Positions 20,633 through 32,725 of a stretch of 64,000 bases of DNA are shown here, piece by piece (the first letter of the stretch is position 1; each line of letters begins with the position of its first letter). Where the stretch lies: positions 31,538,213 through 31,602,212 of the forward strand of contig OX387185.1 in the NCBI GenBank assembly GCA_947561395.2, in the 5' to 3' direction. A program made the position numbers and the translations under genes. The notes below the pieces were generated by a model. That model saw nothing but the letters and a program-made list of their open reading frames with translations, was not told the DNA's origin and made no database searches. This DNA is from Buxus sempervirens (taxonomy: Eukaryota > Streptophyta > Magnoliopsida > Buxales > Buxaceae).

Positions 20633-22087
20633 GGGCACCGCAGAGGCAGTAGGCACCCCAGAGGCAGCAGGCACCACCCCCACGTCCTCAGCAGACTAGA
20701 GTATATGCAGTAGCAGCTCAGGAGGATGAGCCTGAGGGAGGGCATGTCGAGGAGGCTCGTGAGGAGGAGCCAGAGGCGCCACAGTTGGTTGGAGGTATTC
20801 TTTTCATTCATGGCAGATCAGCCGTATGCTTATTTGATTCGAGTGCTTCTAGGTCTTTCATTACTCCTTTATGTGCATGCCGTATTGGTTTGGTTCCTTC
20901 CACACTCGAGTCCGAGTTACTTGTACACACACCATTGGGGGAAGCCACTAGAGTACAGACCGTATTTAGGGATTGCATGATCAGGTTGGGTTCTTTGGAG
21001 TTGCCAGGGGACTTGGTAGAACTGGAATTCGGGGAATTTGATGTGATCTTAGGCATCGATTGGCTTTTTCGGCATCATGTGAGCATAGATTGCTATAGGG
21101 GTACCATTATGGTGTGTCAGCCAGACCAGCCAGTGCACTGTTTCCGATGTGAAGGGTTGAGAACACGGATCAGTTTGGTAGCATCCCTTGAGGTTGAGGA
21201 GGCAGAGACTACGACACTTAGTCTTTCTAGTGTGCCTGTAGTAGTAGAGTTTGATGACATATTCCCAGACGATTTACCGGGATTACCGCCACCTAGAGAG
21301 GTGGAGTTCAGTATACGACTCTTACCTGGTACGGCACCTGTGTCCAAACCACCATACAGAATGTCACAACCTGAAAATCATGAGATGAAGAAACAGTTGG
21401 ATGAACTGGAAGTGAAGGGTTTTATTAGACCCAGTGTGTCACCATGGGGTGCACCGGTCCTGTTTGTCCAGAAGAAGGACGGGACGATGAGGATGTGTAT
21501 AGATTACCGCCAGTTGAATCAAGTCACTATCAAGAATAAGTATCCATTACCTCGGATTGATGACTTGTTCGACCAGTTGAGGGGAGCGTCTTGGTTTTCT
21601 AAGATCGACCTGAGATCTGGATACCACCAGTTGAGAGTAGCCCCAGAGGATATAGAGAAGACGGCTTTCCGTACTCGATATGGGCACTACGAGTTTCTGG
21701 TTATGCCTTTTGGGCTGACTAATGCCCCAGATGTTTTCATGAACCTGATGAATCAGATATTTCACACCCACTTAGATAGCTTTGTGGTTGTGTTCATTGA
21801 CGATATTCTAGTGTATTCTCGAAGTAGGGAGGATCATGTACGGCACCTCCGAACCGTATTGCAGACATTGAGAGAGCACAGATTGTATGCCAAGTTCAGC
21901 AAGTGCCAATTTTTGTTAAGAGAAGTGAGTTTCTTGGGGCATGTGATTTCCGGAGATGGGATAGCAGTGGACCCAGCTAAGGTTCAGGCTGTGGCAGATT
22001 GGCCTAAACCTTCGTCGGTGACTGAGGTACGGAGTTTCTTGGGAATGGCGGGTTATTATAGAAGGTTCATCAAGAACTTTTCCCGAG
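20633..22087 (+). pseudogene. Protease and reverse-transcriptase region of C1
   Basis: After B2 the element resumes with a Q/P-rich linker, a retropepsin-like stretch ([17 protein letters not shown]), the Ty3 linker ([18 protein letters not shown]) and [38 protein letters not shown], and the catalytic FIDDILVYS near 21795-21822. It runs on to GMAGYYRRF just before 22087. RT would copy the genomic RNA. A fossil copy. Confidence 0.9.
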
Positions 22088-24555
22088 TGTGAGACATGGA
22101 AAAATCACCTAGATGATTCCCTCCGTCATCACACGGGCTCAACAAAAATGGGAGAGTCGCCACCATTCAGTTTTAGGGTGTGAATGGACACAAAAAATCA
22201 TCATAAAGAGCAAAAAGGCAAAATCTAGAGTAAAAATAACTCTACTTGAAAATAAAATCTAGAGATGGGTAAGAGTATTAGATTATGAACGGGGGAAGGT
22301 GTTATGCACCCCCATTCACCCACACAAGGTGGTTGCCAAGTGTTGTTCATGCTAAAAAATAAGAAAGCTTGCTAAAATAATCAAAAACCTTGAAAAATGA
22401 TTAAACAAATGTATCATATTTCCAAATGAGAAATCCAATGAATTCCAGATCCTCTTTTATGTCAATATCACTTTTGGGACATCACTAATAGATGAAAATC
22501 AAAGCAAACCTTGAATAAAACCAAGTTGAGACAAATCCGGAAAATTTGATAAAAGATAGAGCCATTTGTCTTGAAATCATTCAAATCCCACTTCAATTGA
22601 ATCAAACCAAATCCATTTGAAAGATTATGATAAATAGAAGACTCATGCAAATTCAATCAAATCCGGTTAAAACCCTAGGAGTTATGCTCCTTTTACATCT
22701 GCTGTTGGAAATCGGTAAAAGTAACAAATGAGCAACTTTGGAAATTCATTTAGAAAAATTGGCTCCATATAAATCTGTGAAATTTGTCATGAATAAAGTA
22801 TGTAGGGCCATATTTTATATGAAACTAGCCTCATACAAAAATTCATCCGGATGTGCCTTGAGTGACCTCCCGAACAGGCCCCGAAGATCACAGATTAACC
22901 CAGAAATGTGCTGTTGAGCAGTTCTGAGTAAATCTGTTACCCACGACACAAATGGAATCAAAAAATTATAAAACCAACTGGATTTGAAATTAGACTTCCG
23001 AAGGAAAACACAAAAATAAAAATAACTCAAATTGGACTTAAAACGAACACATGGTGCTCATTTGAAGTGACAGGTTTAGCAATCAGACCTGAACTGTCCT
23101 GTCAACTTCGACTGAATGGTATCAAAAATCCCCTTCATAAAAATTGATGAAAGTTTACAGACATAAACTAGACAGACTCACCTTTCCCATGGCTTTAGAA
23201 TCACTCCAAAATTCATCCGGATGATGAAGTTATGAGTGTCCAAAATTAGGGTACAGCTGCTGTCTAGTTTAAACCTTTTTAAGCAAAATCAATCCCAAAC
23301 GGTGATCAAATGTGTGTGATCCGTGCAATATGAATCAAAATCATTCGAAAAATTGTTGAAGAACCTCTAGGTGGAAATAGAGCACAAGGTTGGCTCACCA
23401 TCCTCTCCGATTGGAGAGAATATGCTAAAAACCCTAAAATTGAGCAAAAATGCCCAAAACCGAGAGGTTAGACCTTGAGGTCTTCAATACTCAAAAAGAA
23501 CTTGCTTGAAATCAAATTAAAAATCATTGAGATATATCCCAGAATTGCTTGGGGCTATTTATTTGAGATCTATCACAATGAATGCAATAGATCCGAAATG
23601 CAAGCCGATTCCGTAAAAAACGGGTGCTATGTGTATATGTGTAAAAATCATTTCTTCAATCACAACATAACAACATATGGCATTCATATCAATCAAATGG
23701 GGTTCTCAAAAGACCTAGGGTTCCATTCCATTCTCGTTTTCCTTAGTTTTCTCTCCCCGTTTTACTGTTCTTCGAGATAGTCTTGGGGTACTTTGAGTAT
23801 GAAACGGTTTTCATAGAACAAAAGGCTTTTCAAAAAGGGTTCTATCATTAAAGGTCAATCCTTAGTCTCGTTTCCCCTAGATCCCGTCTTCACGTTTTAC
23901 GGTTAAAGGGAGTCTTGAGGTACTTTGAGTAGAGGAAGGGGTTGCATACACAAAGATTAGGCCATTATTCTACAGAAAGGTAGAAGAAAAGAACTAACCC
24001 TAGAATGTAAAGACAGAAAAATAAAGAGGGATTTAGGCTTACCTAGGTTTCTGGAAGCAGTGCGGCAGCGGTTCCCTTCTTTATTCGGAGCTCTTCAACC
24101 TCCAACTTCTTGGCCATTTGCTTAAGGAGGAGCCTCCTATTTATAGACAAAAGCTAGGGTTAGGGTTTGCATGATGCTAGACAAAAAATGATGTCTAGAG
24201 TCCACCAACCTAAACCCTAAAGCTATTTCTGATATTTCCACTCCTTAAATGAAGGATATGATGGTAAAAAGTGAAAACTCTCGGAAAACCCTAATTTTGA
24301 GCAAAAACCTTGTATCCAATAACTCAGATCGAATACAAGGGCACATATATGTATCCGACATATGTCGTCGGATACAATAATACCTGCTTGTATCCGACGA
24401 CTTGTGTCGGATAAAAAAAGATATGCTTGTATCCGATCTAAGTTGTTGGATACAAGAAAAAAATGCTTAAATCTCAAATTTTGTGCGGGTTATAAAGGAA
24501 AGAATGATTTTTGCTAATTATTCAATATTTAACTGTGCAATTTGGGGTGTCTACA
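22088..24555 (-). mobile_element. LTR A1
   Basis: On the minus strand it starts TGTAGACACCCCAAATTGC and ends ...CCATGTCTCACA. TATA box on the minus strand at about 24137-24147 (complement of ctatttatag), leader, donor-like CTAG|GTAAGC near 24040. A 39-bp-period inverted-repeat array lies upstream of the TATA. Flanks CCGAG / CTAAG are a poor target duplication (3 of 5), and the DNA on the two sides belongs to different elements, so the left border is set by comparison with A3. Noncoding fossil of a Ty3-like family. Confidence 0.75.
24309..24456. repeat. Inverted-repeat array CTTGTATCCGAC...GTCGGATACAAG, four units, 39-bp period
   Basis: Units begin at 24309, 24348, 24387 and 24426, exactly 39 bases apart. 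Each is an inverted repeat with arms of 8 to 11 bases; the second (TGTATCCGAC / GTCGGATACA) and fourth are the cleanest. It lies between the LTR A1 end and its minus-strand TATA box. Confidence 0.92.
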
Positions 24556-25399
24556 CTAAGACTATCCCACTGAAAAAATATGTATTTTTTGGATTTTAAG
24601 GCATTCGTTTTACTTGATTTGGTTTTATGAAAGTGAGGTTGAAAACTCTTATATGATTTAACAAGGCTTATGGCCTATGGTTTGAATGGCGGTGGTTGGG
24701 AATTCCACTAGGCCACGGTTGATTTGGTAGTGGATGGGGAATTTCACTTGGCATATGATATGGTTTGACAGTGGATGGGGAATTCCACTTGGGCCTAGTT
24801 TGTGCACTGAAGCGTTGGTTTTATGCATCAAATTGAATGGTAGTTTTGAGTTGTGAGTCGTCTAATGGGGCATTGTACTTAGTGTGGATCCATAGTGAGT
24901 CTAGGCAGTGTGTTAGTGTTGGCTTGTTAGCTTTAACGACCTTCTCCATACTACTTTCCGCTATGGGGTATCAATGAGGCCCTCTTGGGGTATGGAGGTG
25001 TTGCAGTAACCAACCGCCATGGGGTAATTTGCGGGATTTTATTGTGATTCATGTTATTTATGCGGCAATGGATGGGGCATTCTACTTGGCCTTGATTATT
25101 GGTTTAGTTGTCACTTGCCAGCCCATACGTGGGTGCTCCGCTTGCTGAGTTGTCCCTAGCTAGGTTTCTCCCTATAAGTTGTGTAGGTGGCAAATGGCAG
25201 TGATCATTAATCTAATTTAGAGACACGCTAATCCACGAGTCCTACCAAGACATGCTTGTAGTGTATGATTGTATTTATTGAATTAATTTCATGTGTTACC
25301 TGATTCACATAATTTGACTTGGATTTACACTTTATATTTGATAATATTATCATGGTGTTATAAAATTGCATAAACTACTTGTAGTCATGCATGTTTGCT
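24556..25399 (+). mobile_element. LTR C2, left piece
   Basis: Middle part of a C-type LTR: tggatccatag at about 24890, short repeats of tggatggggaattccacttgg (24660-24800) and the phrase gtcatgcatgtttgct at the right. The same LTR resumes at 32726 after the insertion of C3. A fossil fragment. Confidence 0.7.
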
Positions 25400-26339
25400 T
25401 GTAAAATCCTATATTTTAGTAATAAATAAATCAATAGAATAATTTGTTAATAATATGCAGGAGATGAAATTTTGGTTCAACCTGGAGGAAATCAAGATGA
25501 ACCGGAGATGATAGGAGAGCTTATATAAGGTGAGTTCCTGATTATTGACCAAATATAATTGTAATATAATAATTATTTGTGCTATGGTTTATATTAGTAA
25601 GAACTAATGAGAAATAAAATAAAAGATAAATCATAGGGGGAGTGGTCGAACCCAAGGAGAGTGGGTTGACCCGGAATTATTTGGTTTAAGGATTAAAGGT
25701 TTTTTTGTAATTGGTTTAAGGAAGGAGGGTATATAAGTAAAAGTCATTAAATAATAAACAAACCTAGTAGTGCATGGAGTTATTCACGTGGAGTTTAAAA
25801 GCTCAAAATAGAAGAATAGCCGCACGTCCTTGCTTGCTTCCTCTATTCTTCTCCTAGTTTCCTTGTGACTAAACCAAACCCTAAACAACTTGTTGGAGCC
25901 ATCGTAGAGAAGGAAGAAGGAGGATTTTCGTGCACAAGAACTCAGGTAATAGCCAAATAGAAATAAGTTTCTGTTCTGGATATTTGAGCATGTTTAAGAG
26001 TCTTAAAAACATGATTTTTCTTAACCCAGACGAGATCAAGACTTGTGAGATTATTGGAGTATATTTGGGGTGATATTTCGTTGCTTTTAGAGAAGATTTA
26101 AGTTCCTAAAACTAGGTAAGTAGTCCCATGACGCTTGCATAAAATACAAATTCGTGTTTAGACGACATACATGGTTATTCGGTGATTTGAAGCATTGTTT
26201 TTATTATTTACGATGTTTTAATTGTTGGGAATTGTTCTAGCATGTTTATAAAGCGTTTTAGAATGATTTAGAATGGTTTTGATGCATTGAATATTGAGTT
26301 GTGGAATTTTTATTGAATTTCATAAAGTTACGGATTTTT

Positions 26340-26520
26340 CACGTATCGAGCCACCTGAGCAGTCGCTCAAGCGCCCTGTGTATTTATTCCAAAACCCGAG
26401 AGCAATTTTACCCAGATTGAACTATCGCTAGAACAGTCACTCGAGCAACCTATCGAGTGACATACCTTGAAACAACCTATTTTGTAAGGTCGATCGAGCG
26501 CCCTTGGCCGCTCGAGCAAC
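26340..26520 (+). repeat. CTCGAGCG word array in C3
   Basis: Words gctcaagcgccct, cactcgagcaacc, atcgagtgac, gatcgagcgccc and cgctcgagcaacc recur over 180 bp. The equivalent stretch of C7 (62045-62230) and, inverted, of C4 (44230-44400) has the same kind of words in different order. Confidence 0.8.
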
Positions 26521-28599
26521 CAGTCTGTCAGATTTTTGGAAATTAGCTTTTCAACCTAGTTTTCACTACGGAAGTGTTTTTATCCAATTTTACCTATGTA
26601 CCATCAAGATTGGGATATTTGGGAAGTGTTTGCACTGGCGGATGTTGAATTTCAATTTTATAAAGATTTTGGGTAGATGTTTCTAAAGAGGCACTTTTAC
26701 TTGATTCCATTGTTCCAAAAGAGTTTACTTTTAACCAAGGTTGGTTTTGTGAGTTCATACACCTGTATTTGGGTGATATGAAGGTATTTTGTGCATTGAT
26801 GAAATCGATACACATTCAGGACATATTGGCACTGTAAGCACCTCATTTTTGCGCTCCCGGAAGAACCGGAAATGCAAACCCCGGACGGAAAGTCAAACCC
26901 TAAGGGGTGAAAAGTTGACTTTTTGATCAAGTGATAATTGTCCACCCCCTATATTATTGGATAGAAAATCTCAACACGGTTCTAACGCAACTGAGTTTGC
27001 AGGAATCAGAGTCTGGATGAAGGTTCTGTGGGCGATCAAACTTGAGTGGAGCCGAAAGTTGACTTTCTGCTAAAATCCGATCCAGATGCTTACCCCTATG
27101 TCATCGGATAGAGGGCTCCGACACAGTTCCAACGCAACTGAGTTTGCAGGAATCAAAGTCCGGATGAAGGTTCTGCGGGCGGTCAAACTTGAGTGGAGTC
27201 GAAAGTTGACTTTCTGCTAAAATCCGATCCAGATGCTTACCCCTATATCATCGGATAGAGGGCTTCAATACGATTCTAACGCAACTGAGTTTGCCCAGAT
27301 CGGAGTCCGGATGGAGAAGATATAAGCTGCCAAAGTTTCCGCGCAGCAAAACCGGCAAACTACACACATGGCAAAAAGCTGCACACGTGACGAGTTGCGC
27401 AGGAAAATATCTCAGGGATCAAATCCGTGAATATCCAAACGTACAAAATATCCTAGGAACTAAATCTGTAAAATCCAAGAATATCAGATTAAATTGAAAA
27501 TATCCAGGGACTAAATCCAAAAAATCGGATTTTCCGACCAATTAGCGGCCGCATTTATTATTTTTTCATCATTTTGCCACTCGCGCGAACGGGGCAAGCG
27601 TGAAACGCGCGGGGCGCCCGCTGTGCGCCAACCCGGCGGACCTATTCCCCTTGTCTATAAAAGCCGCGCGAGACTTCATGCAAAAGGGTTGGGAAATTTT
27701 TTAGTCGGGAGATTTTCTTTGGTTGGCCTTACTTCTCCTTCTTCTTCCTTCACCCGAAACCCCCCTCTTCTCATCCCTCCTTGCCTCCAAAAAACCCCAA
27801 GCGCCTCACCTTTCCTTCGTTCTCCTCCATTTCAACCTAAGTGAGTGGAAGCTTGCTACTGTCGATGCGGTAAAAGTGGAAGCTCCAATTGCTGTCCGGC
27901 TTCGAGGAGGCGTCTCCACTCTGCTCCAGAATTCAAGAACCACCAGGTAAGGGTCCTTGTTACTTTGGGTTACACATATATGAATATGCGATGTTTTCTA
28001 AAGGTTTTCATAAGCCGGTCTTATTCCGTGGTATAAGACCATTGCCATGAAAGCTTGCCATGCCTTTTCTTTTCATTGCCACTCGACGAATGCCACCAAG
28101 TAAGGAAGAGGAAGATGCATGTTCCCTCAAGTTCCCTTCATCTATTGTACCCCTGTAAACCCCCCTTCTCCTTCCCTTCTCCGAATGTCTGTGTGCATGC
28201 CCAGAGTTCAAAGTTCAGGTACAAGCGTAGGTGCAAAAATTATGTTTCCATCTTACGTAGGCGATCTCTGTTTGTTATTGTTTTTTTGTTGTTTTATTGT
28301 TTGCTAGGCTTGCCAACATGCTCCCCTGCCGCCTGCTGTTTTCTTGTTGTGTGCTTGCTAACATGCTCCATCACCCCCATTACCCCCTGTGTAGTCTGTA
28401 GCTATTTTTTATATATCATCGGGCTTGGTTTTGTTTAAAAGGAGAGCTGGAGTCATGTCTTTAAGTAGGTTAGAATAATTTCAAAGCATTTTTAAGTGTC
28501 TTCTGGGGGTGCTAGGAGCACCTGGGAGGTGTTACAGAGACTAGAAATGATCTCAGTTATGGAGTTTTCAGAAAAACAGAGAGTTGCATGCGCAGAGGG

Positions 28600-28885
28600 G
28601 TGTCCGCCGAGCTGGCGCTGAGCTCGCGCTTAGCGCTTTTGCTTGTGCCTAGCGCACGCTAAGCTCACGCGAGGCTCGCGCGAGGCGCTTTTTCGCTCGC
28701 GCTCAGCATGCGCGCGCAAGGGCCCCTTGTTCGCGCGAGGCTCGCGCTCAGCGCGGGCGTGCAACGGCCTTTCGTTCGTGCGAGGCTCACGCTCAGCACA
28801 CGCGCACAAGGGCCTTTCGCTCGCGCCTAGCTCGCGCGAGGCTCGCGCTCAGCGCGCGCGCGCAAGGGCCTTGCCGGTTCCGCCC
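28600..28885 (+). repeat. GC-rich word array (GAGGCTCGCGCTCAGCGCG)
   Basis: Tandem, roughly 60-bp units built from cgcgaggctcgcgctcagc and gcgcgcgcaagggcc, with many self-complementary CpG words. The preceding 150 bp resemble the C1 LTR at 15190-15280. Confidence 0.82.
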
Positions 28886-29514
28886 AGTGTTAGTGAGCTA
28901 GTCTCCCCTGGTAAGTGTTGGTTTTGTATATTTTCTGTGATGTATATTCTGTAACTTTTGCTAGATGTGGGTGTTATTTCCAAACCGAACCAAATAAACC
29001 AACAGGGTTTCCGGGTCACCCGGAAACCCAACTTGGGACATGGGCCATCGGTCCAATTTGGTACATTAGTGGACCTTCCAACGGGGCCCAGCAAGCCCAA
29101 CAAACTCTAAAGCATGCAAATAAGCAAGTTAAAGTAAGATTAACTGATTAAATCGGGCGGGCCAAACCTAATGCGGTCCACCCGAACCAGACTTGTGAAA
29201 TTGATGCATGAAATGTGTGGTTTGGCCGAGACCAAGGGCAAGGGCCTACCGGGCCCGCCAAAGCCCACCACCCGAACCAAGGAAGGGTGCAAACCCTAAC
29301 TTCCCGTAACTTGGGCTTTCAAGCCCTAATTAGGACTACGGGCCCCAAGCCCAGTGTCCAACCCATTTTTGGAAACTTAAAAAGATGAATCCACTAAATT
29401 ACTTGGCTACCATGTGGGCCCACCTAAGGGGCCCACAAACCAAGCCGGCCCACCTTTACATGAAAACCACTTAAATCCAATTTGAAACCAAAAGTAAAAT
29501 CAAGTGAACTAAAC

Positions 29515-31185
29515 TGATAAGTCATGAAAATACCACATTATAGCACATTAATTCCATGACTTATCTGGTTTTATTTCATATTCAATTCCAAATATTACTT
29601 AGAAATTGTCAAAATCTTTCATCTCTACATTTTATTTTCATTGTCTAAATTATGCCTAATTTGTTGATGTAGAGATACTCTTGGTGATTATAGAAGTCAT
29701 GGTTCAAACGGCGTAACAATCGGAGTCAATTTGTAGAAGATATCACGAACGTTCGCTGGCCGTTCGCCTGCCGTTCGAACGTTGGTGTTCCACAGAGAAA
29801 CCCGAGAGCAACGTTCGCTGGCCGTTCGCCTACCGTTCGAACGTTGGTGTTCCACAGAGAAACCCGAGAGCAGCGTGCGCTGAACGTTCGCCTGCCGTTC
29901 GAACGTTGGTGTTCCACAGAGAAACCCGAGAGCAGCGTGTGCTGAACGTTCGACTGTCGTTCGAACGTTGGTGAAAAATAGAGAAATTGTGAGCAGCGTT
30001 CGCTGACCGTTCGATGAACGTTCGAACAAGAGATGAAGAAACAACTTTTTGACTTGAGCGTTCGACCCGTGTTTGACGACCGTTCGAACGATCAAGTAGT
30101 AAATCCTGTTATAAAATTCCGAACTTTGAGGATTTGTTTCCTTTTTCTTGGGGATCTTCTTCTAGTCTTTAGGAGGATTTTTAGGGGTTTCTAATAAAGA
30201 AGATTAGGTCGTTTTTGGACTTGAAAGTGGTGGATATACAAGGAAAGGAAGTTCTCTCTTCCTAAGGAGTCTTAGAAGGCAAGTTTCTATTTTTCTCTTC
30301 AAGGGATTTCTGGGAAAGTTTGGAGATATAAAAAGGAGGAGCTTGGACGTGAAAAAGGGAAATTGATGCTGGAAACGTGAGGAAGAACCAGAGGAACGTG
30401 GGAGATCAAAGCTTGGACTCCATTAGTTTACTTCTTCTCTTTTCTTCTCTTTTTCTAATATACTCTGTTTTTAATGGTTATTCCTAGTTCAGTCATGAAC
30501 TAAATTCTTTTTCTAAGGCTTTGATGTAGTCTAAACATGATGTTTTATTTCTGAATATTATTGCTAATGGATTTGTGATTCACTATTTGAGTATTTTATT
30601 ATTGTGCTTAACCCAATTGAGTATTTGATCACCATTCAATTGTATTTGATAATTGTATTGAGACCGAGAGGAGATATACAATTTTAGTTCCTATGATAAA
30701 ATACCATACTCTACATGTTGATAGAGATATTGGCATGGTTTATGTAGCTTTGTGTTTTTGACATGAAAATCTACAGATCTTAATGTGCCTTGTTGCTTTT
30801 AAATTCATATAGAGATATAATGAGTTATCGTGGGAAGGTAAGTTCGTTGGTGCTCGAGAGAGACCATTGGATAGAATAGGGATTTTCGCTTTCAAATTGG
30901 ATTATAACATTCATTAACATGTGTATTCAAGAATTAATTCAGATTTGTTTATGATGAAATCAAATGCCTTAGTATTTTAAATCTCTTGTTAAATCTAAAT
31001 CTTATATTTTCTTAGGTGATAATTTTAATTGTTAGTTAAATACTCATCTCAATCTTTGATTATTCAAATAGAATTTAGGATAGTAATTTCAGTATTTAGT
31101 AGCTACCATTCCCTGTGGGTTCGACACTCTATTTCATCACTTTATTACTTGTTACGAATTCGTGCACTTGCGAAAAAGTACATCA
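29515..31185 (+). mobile_element. Solo LTR D
   Basis: 1671 bp, TGATAAGTCATG...AAGTACATCA, perfect duplication TAAAC (29510-29514 and 31186-31190). TATA box gatataaaaagg at about 30325. The 3' portion has the ccctgtgggttcgac ... gtgcacttgcg phrase typical of one group of plant LTRs (probably Ty3; clade not certain). U3 holds a 62-bp tandem repeat. Inserted in B3, so it is the youngest layer of this stack. Confidence 0.88.
29750..30030 (+). repeat. 62-bp tandem repeat rich in CGTTCGAACG, four to five units
   Basis: The word CCGTTCGAACGTTGGTG (or close variants) recurs at 29771, 29833, 29895 and 29957, exactly 62 bases apart. Each unit also carries further GTTCG and GAACG words, so each can fold on itself. 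Located in U3 of D, upstream of its TATA box. Confidence 0.9.
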
Positions 31186-32240
31186 TAAACCAAAGCCCAA
31201 AGGGCCTCTCAGGCTAGACTGAGGCCCACATGGGTACATGGGCTTGACTAAGCCCACCAAAGACACCGTGGGCCTTCCGACGGAGCCCACCCAACTAGAC
31301 TCAAATTACCTAATTAATCAAGATAAAAGCAATTAAAGGGACCCACACCACTCAGGTGGTCCCGCCAGACTTAACCAAGCTGCATATCGGATTAGGAATC
31401 GGGTGAGACCAAAGTAAGCTGACTCAAACCAGGATAAACCTAGGGGACCCGTCACCCGACGGGGTGGACCGGGGTGTCTACGGTCTTCCCCAGACCATAA
31501 CCGAGACCCTACTTAGAATCTCAAAAGTCGTAGACCAAAGCCTTAATAGACAAGATTAGGCACCCAGGTGTCCACCTGCACCCCATCAAGCGGTGGTGAC
31601 TCCAAACTTTCCCGCGCCGCGTTTCCGACGCGAACACAGGCCCATTGAAACCTAGAGTTTTGGACATATGACTTGGTGCATTTTGTTTTGGTTTTGGGTC
31701 ACTGGTGTGACAAAGCTGGTGCTTGATTTATTGTTTCCTGCATGGGCGGATTTGGTGATACAGATAAGGTTCTGTATTTGGTGGGTGTTATTGAGAAGTA
31801 TGTCCATTACCCTGGTTGGTTTTTCTCACTGTTGAGTGGCCTTAGAATTTATATGGATCCATAGAATAGCTAGTAAGTGAAATGTGTATTAGAGGGGTTT
31901 GAATTCTGTGTCTGAGGCATTCCATCATCTTGAGGATGGTACCGCTCCTGGATTGATCGGTCGCTACGTTACCCACTCCTGGATTGATTGGGCCGTACAT
32001 GCTAACTCATGGTTGGGTTCTTCCGTTGGTGTTGAATAACCAGACTGCAGAGCAGCTGGTCCATCGTAATTCAGTTAAGTAGCATATTGGCACATGTCTA
32101 CTCTCTTTTTCTGGTATACTATTTTGTGAGTCCCATGAGGTGGACAAATTGTATTTCATTGTTGTCTTGAATCTTATTGTGATTATTCGGATTAAGCGTT
32201 GCATATTTTGTTGTGGTCAACTATTTGCATGACTGCTTAC

Positions 32241-32372
32241 TGAGATGTTGTTTCTCACATTATTGTTTTATCGGTTTTGTTTTCAGATATTCCTAGAGAG
32301 GACGTTGCTGGGGTAGAGACTCCGGGGGATTACTGTGATTACCAGGAAGAAGACTATTTCATTCCTGCGTAG
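32241..32372 (+). other. LTR module in C3: stem-loop, acceptor, small E-E-D-Y-F frame
   Basis: TGAGA-N7-TCTCA stem at 32241-32257, acceptor tttcag ending 32286, then a frame ending ...GDYCDYQEEDYFIPA at TAG 32370-32372. Same order and spacing as the module in C1. Confidence 0.6.
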
Positions 32373-32725
32373 GTCTAGGAGGACATGGAGAGATATTTAG
32401 ATTTATTTTCTTAGGAATTAACTTTAGTATTTTATTTGAGGATTTTAATGTCATTTGAAGGATTATTAGTATATTTATTCCACACCCTTAGTGGATGTTA
32501 TTTATGTTATTTAGTTGAACCCTTTCCAGACATTATAGATGAAATGATAATAGATTATTTTAGTGGTTTAATTCCGCGCTTTCTGAAAGATGTTTTTATT
32601 TCTGCACTCTGATATTAAAAATGAAATTGTTTAAGTTTGGAATAGTTGTTTTGGGTCATTTTCCCTAACGAACCAGATTTGGTTTATGTGTTTAAATAAA
32701 CCTGGATCCGGGGTGTTACATTGCT

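Larger units (their letters stand above)
14403..22087 (+). mobile_element. Ty3 chromovirus C1 (Tekay/Del-like), broken, holding B2
   Basis: Parts seen in order: 5' LTR (14403-16881), primer-binding site, gag, protease, reverse transcriptase. Solo LTR B2 is inserted in the gag-protease interval. ATACC precedes the element, but the surrounding tandem repeat is full of ATACC, so this is weak evidence of a target duplication. It is a fossil with several breaks; no 3' LTR of the same copy was recognised. The clade is inferred from LTR type, tRNA-Met primer and the protein; relative C6 at 49757 shows a chromodomain. Confidence 0.85.
26833..31638 (+). mobile_element. Solo LTR B3 with D nested inside
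   Basis: Same family as B1 and B2 but in plus orientation: starts TGTAAGCACCTCATTTTTGC and ends ...CGCGAACACA. Flanks GGCAC / GGCCC match at 4 of 5. TATA box tctataaaagc at 27654, donor CCAG|GTAAGG at about 27948, about three 150-bp U3 units (26870-27320), a GC-rich array (28600-28885), and the B block (ggggtggaccggggtg, ggtggtgactcc) at 31460-31600. Own length is about 3.1 kb without D. An LTR fossil. Confidence 0.82.
25400..32720 (+). mobile_element. Solo LTR C3 with B3 (and D) nested inside
   Basis: TGTAAAATCCTATATTTTAG...GGGGTGTTACA with a perfect duplication TTGCT (25395-25399 and 32721-32725). Own length about 2.5 kb once B3 is subtracted. TATA-like gggtatataag at about 25722, donor-like CAG|GTAATAG at about 25945 and TAG|GTAAGTAG at about 26115, CGCTCGAGC-type words (26340-26520), and the stem-loop/acceptor/small-frame module at 32241-32372. 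About 570 bp (26220-26790) closely matches 61930-62490 in C7. Confidence 0.88.

Noticed and set aside
22083-24560. CCGAG / CTAAG as target duplication of A1
   Set aside because: Only 3 of 5 bases match and the flanking elements differ on the two sides; kept only as a weak hint.
28643-28954. 103-codon Arg/Ala/Ser-rich frame in the GC array of B3
   Set aside because: It is a translation of the repeated GCGCTCGCG words; composition explains it.
29697-30095. 132-codon minus-strand frame in LTR D
   Set aside because: Its length comes from the roughly 62-bp repeat staying open by chance; no homology recognised.
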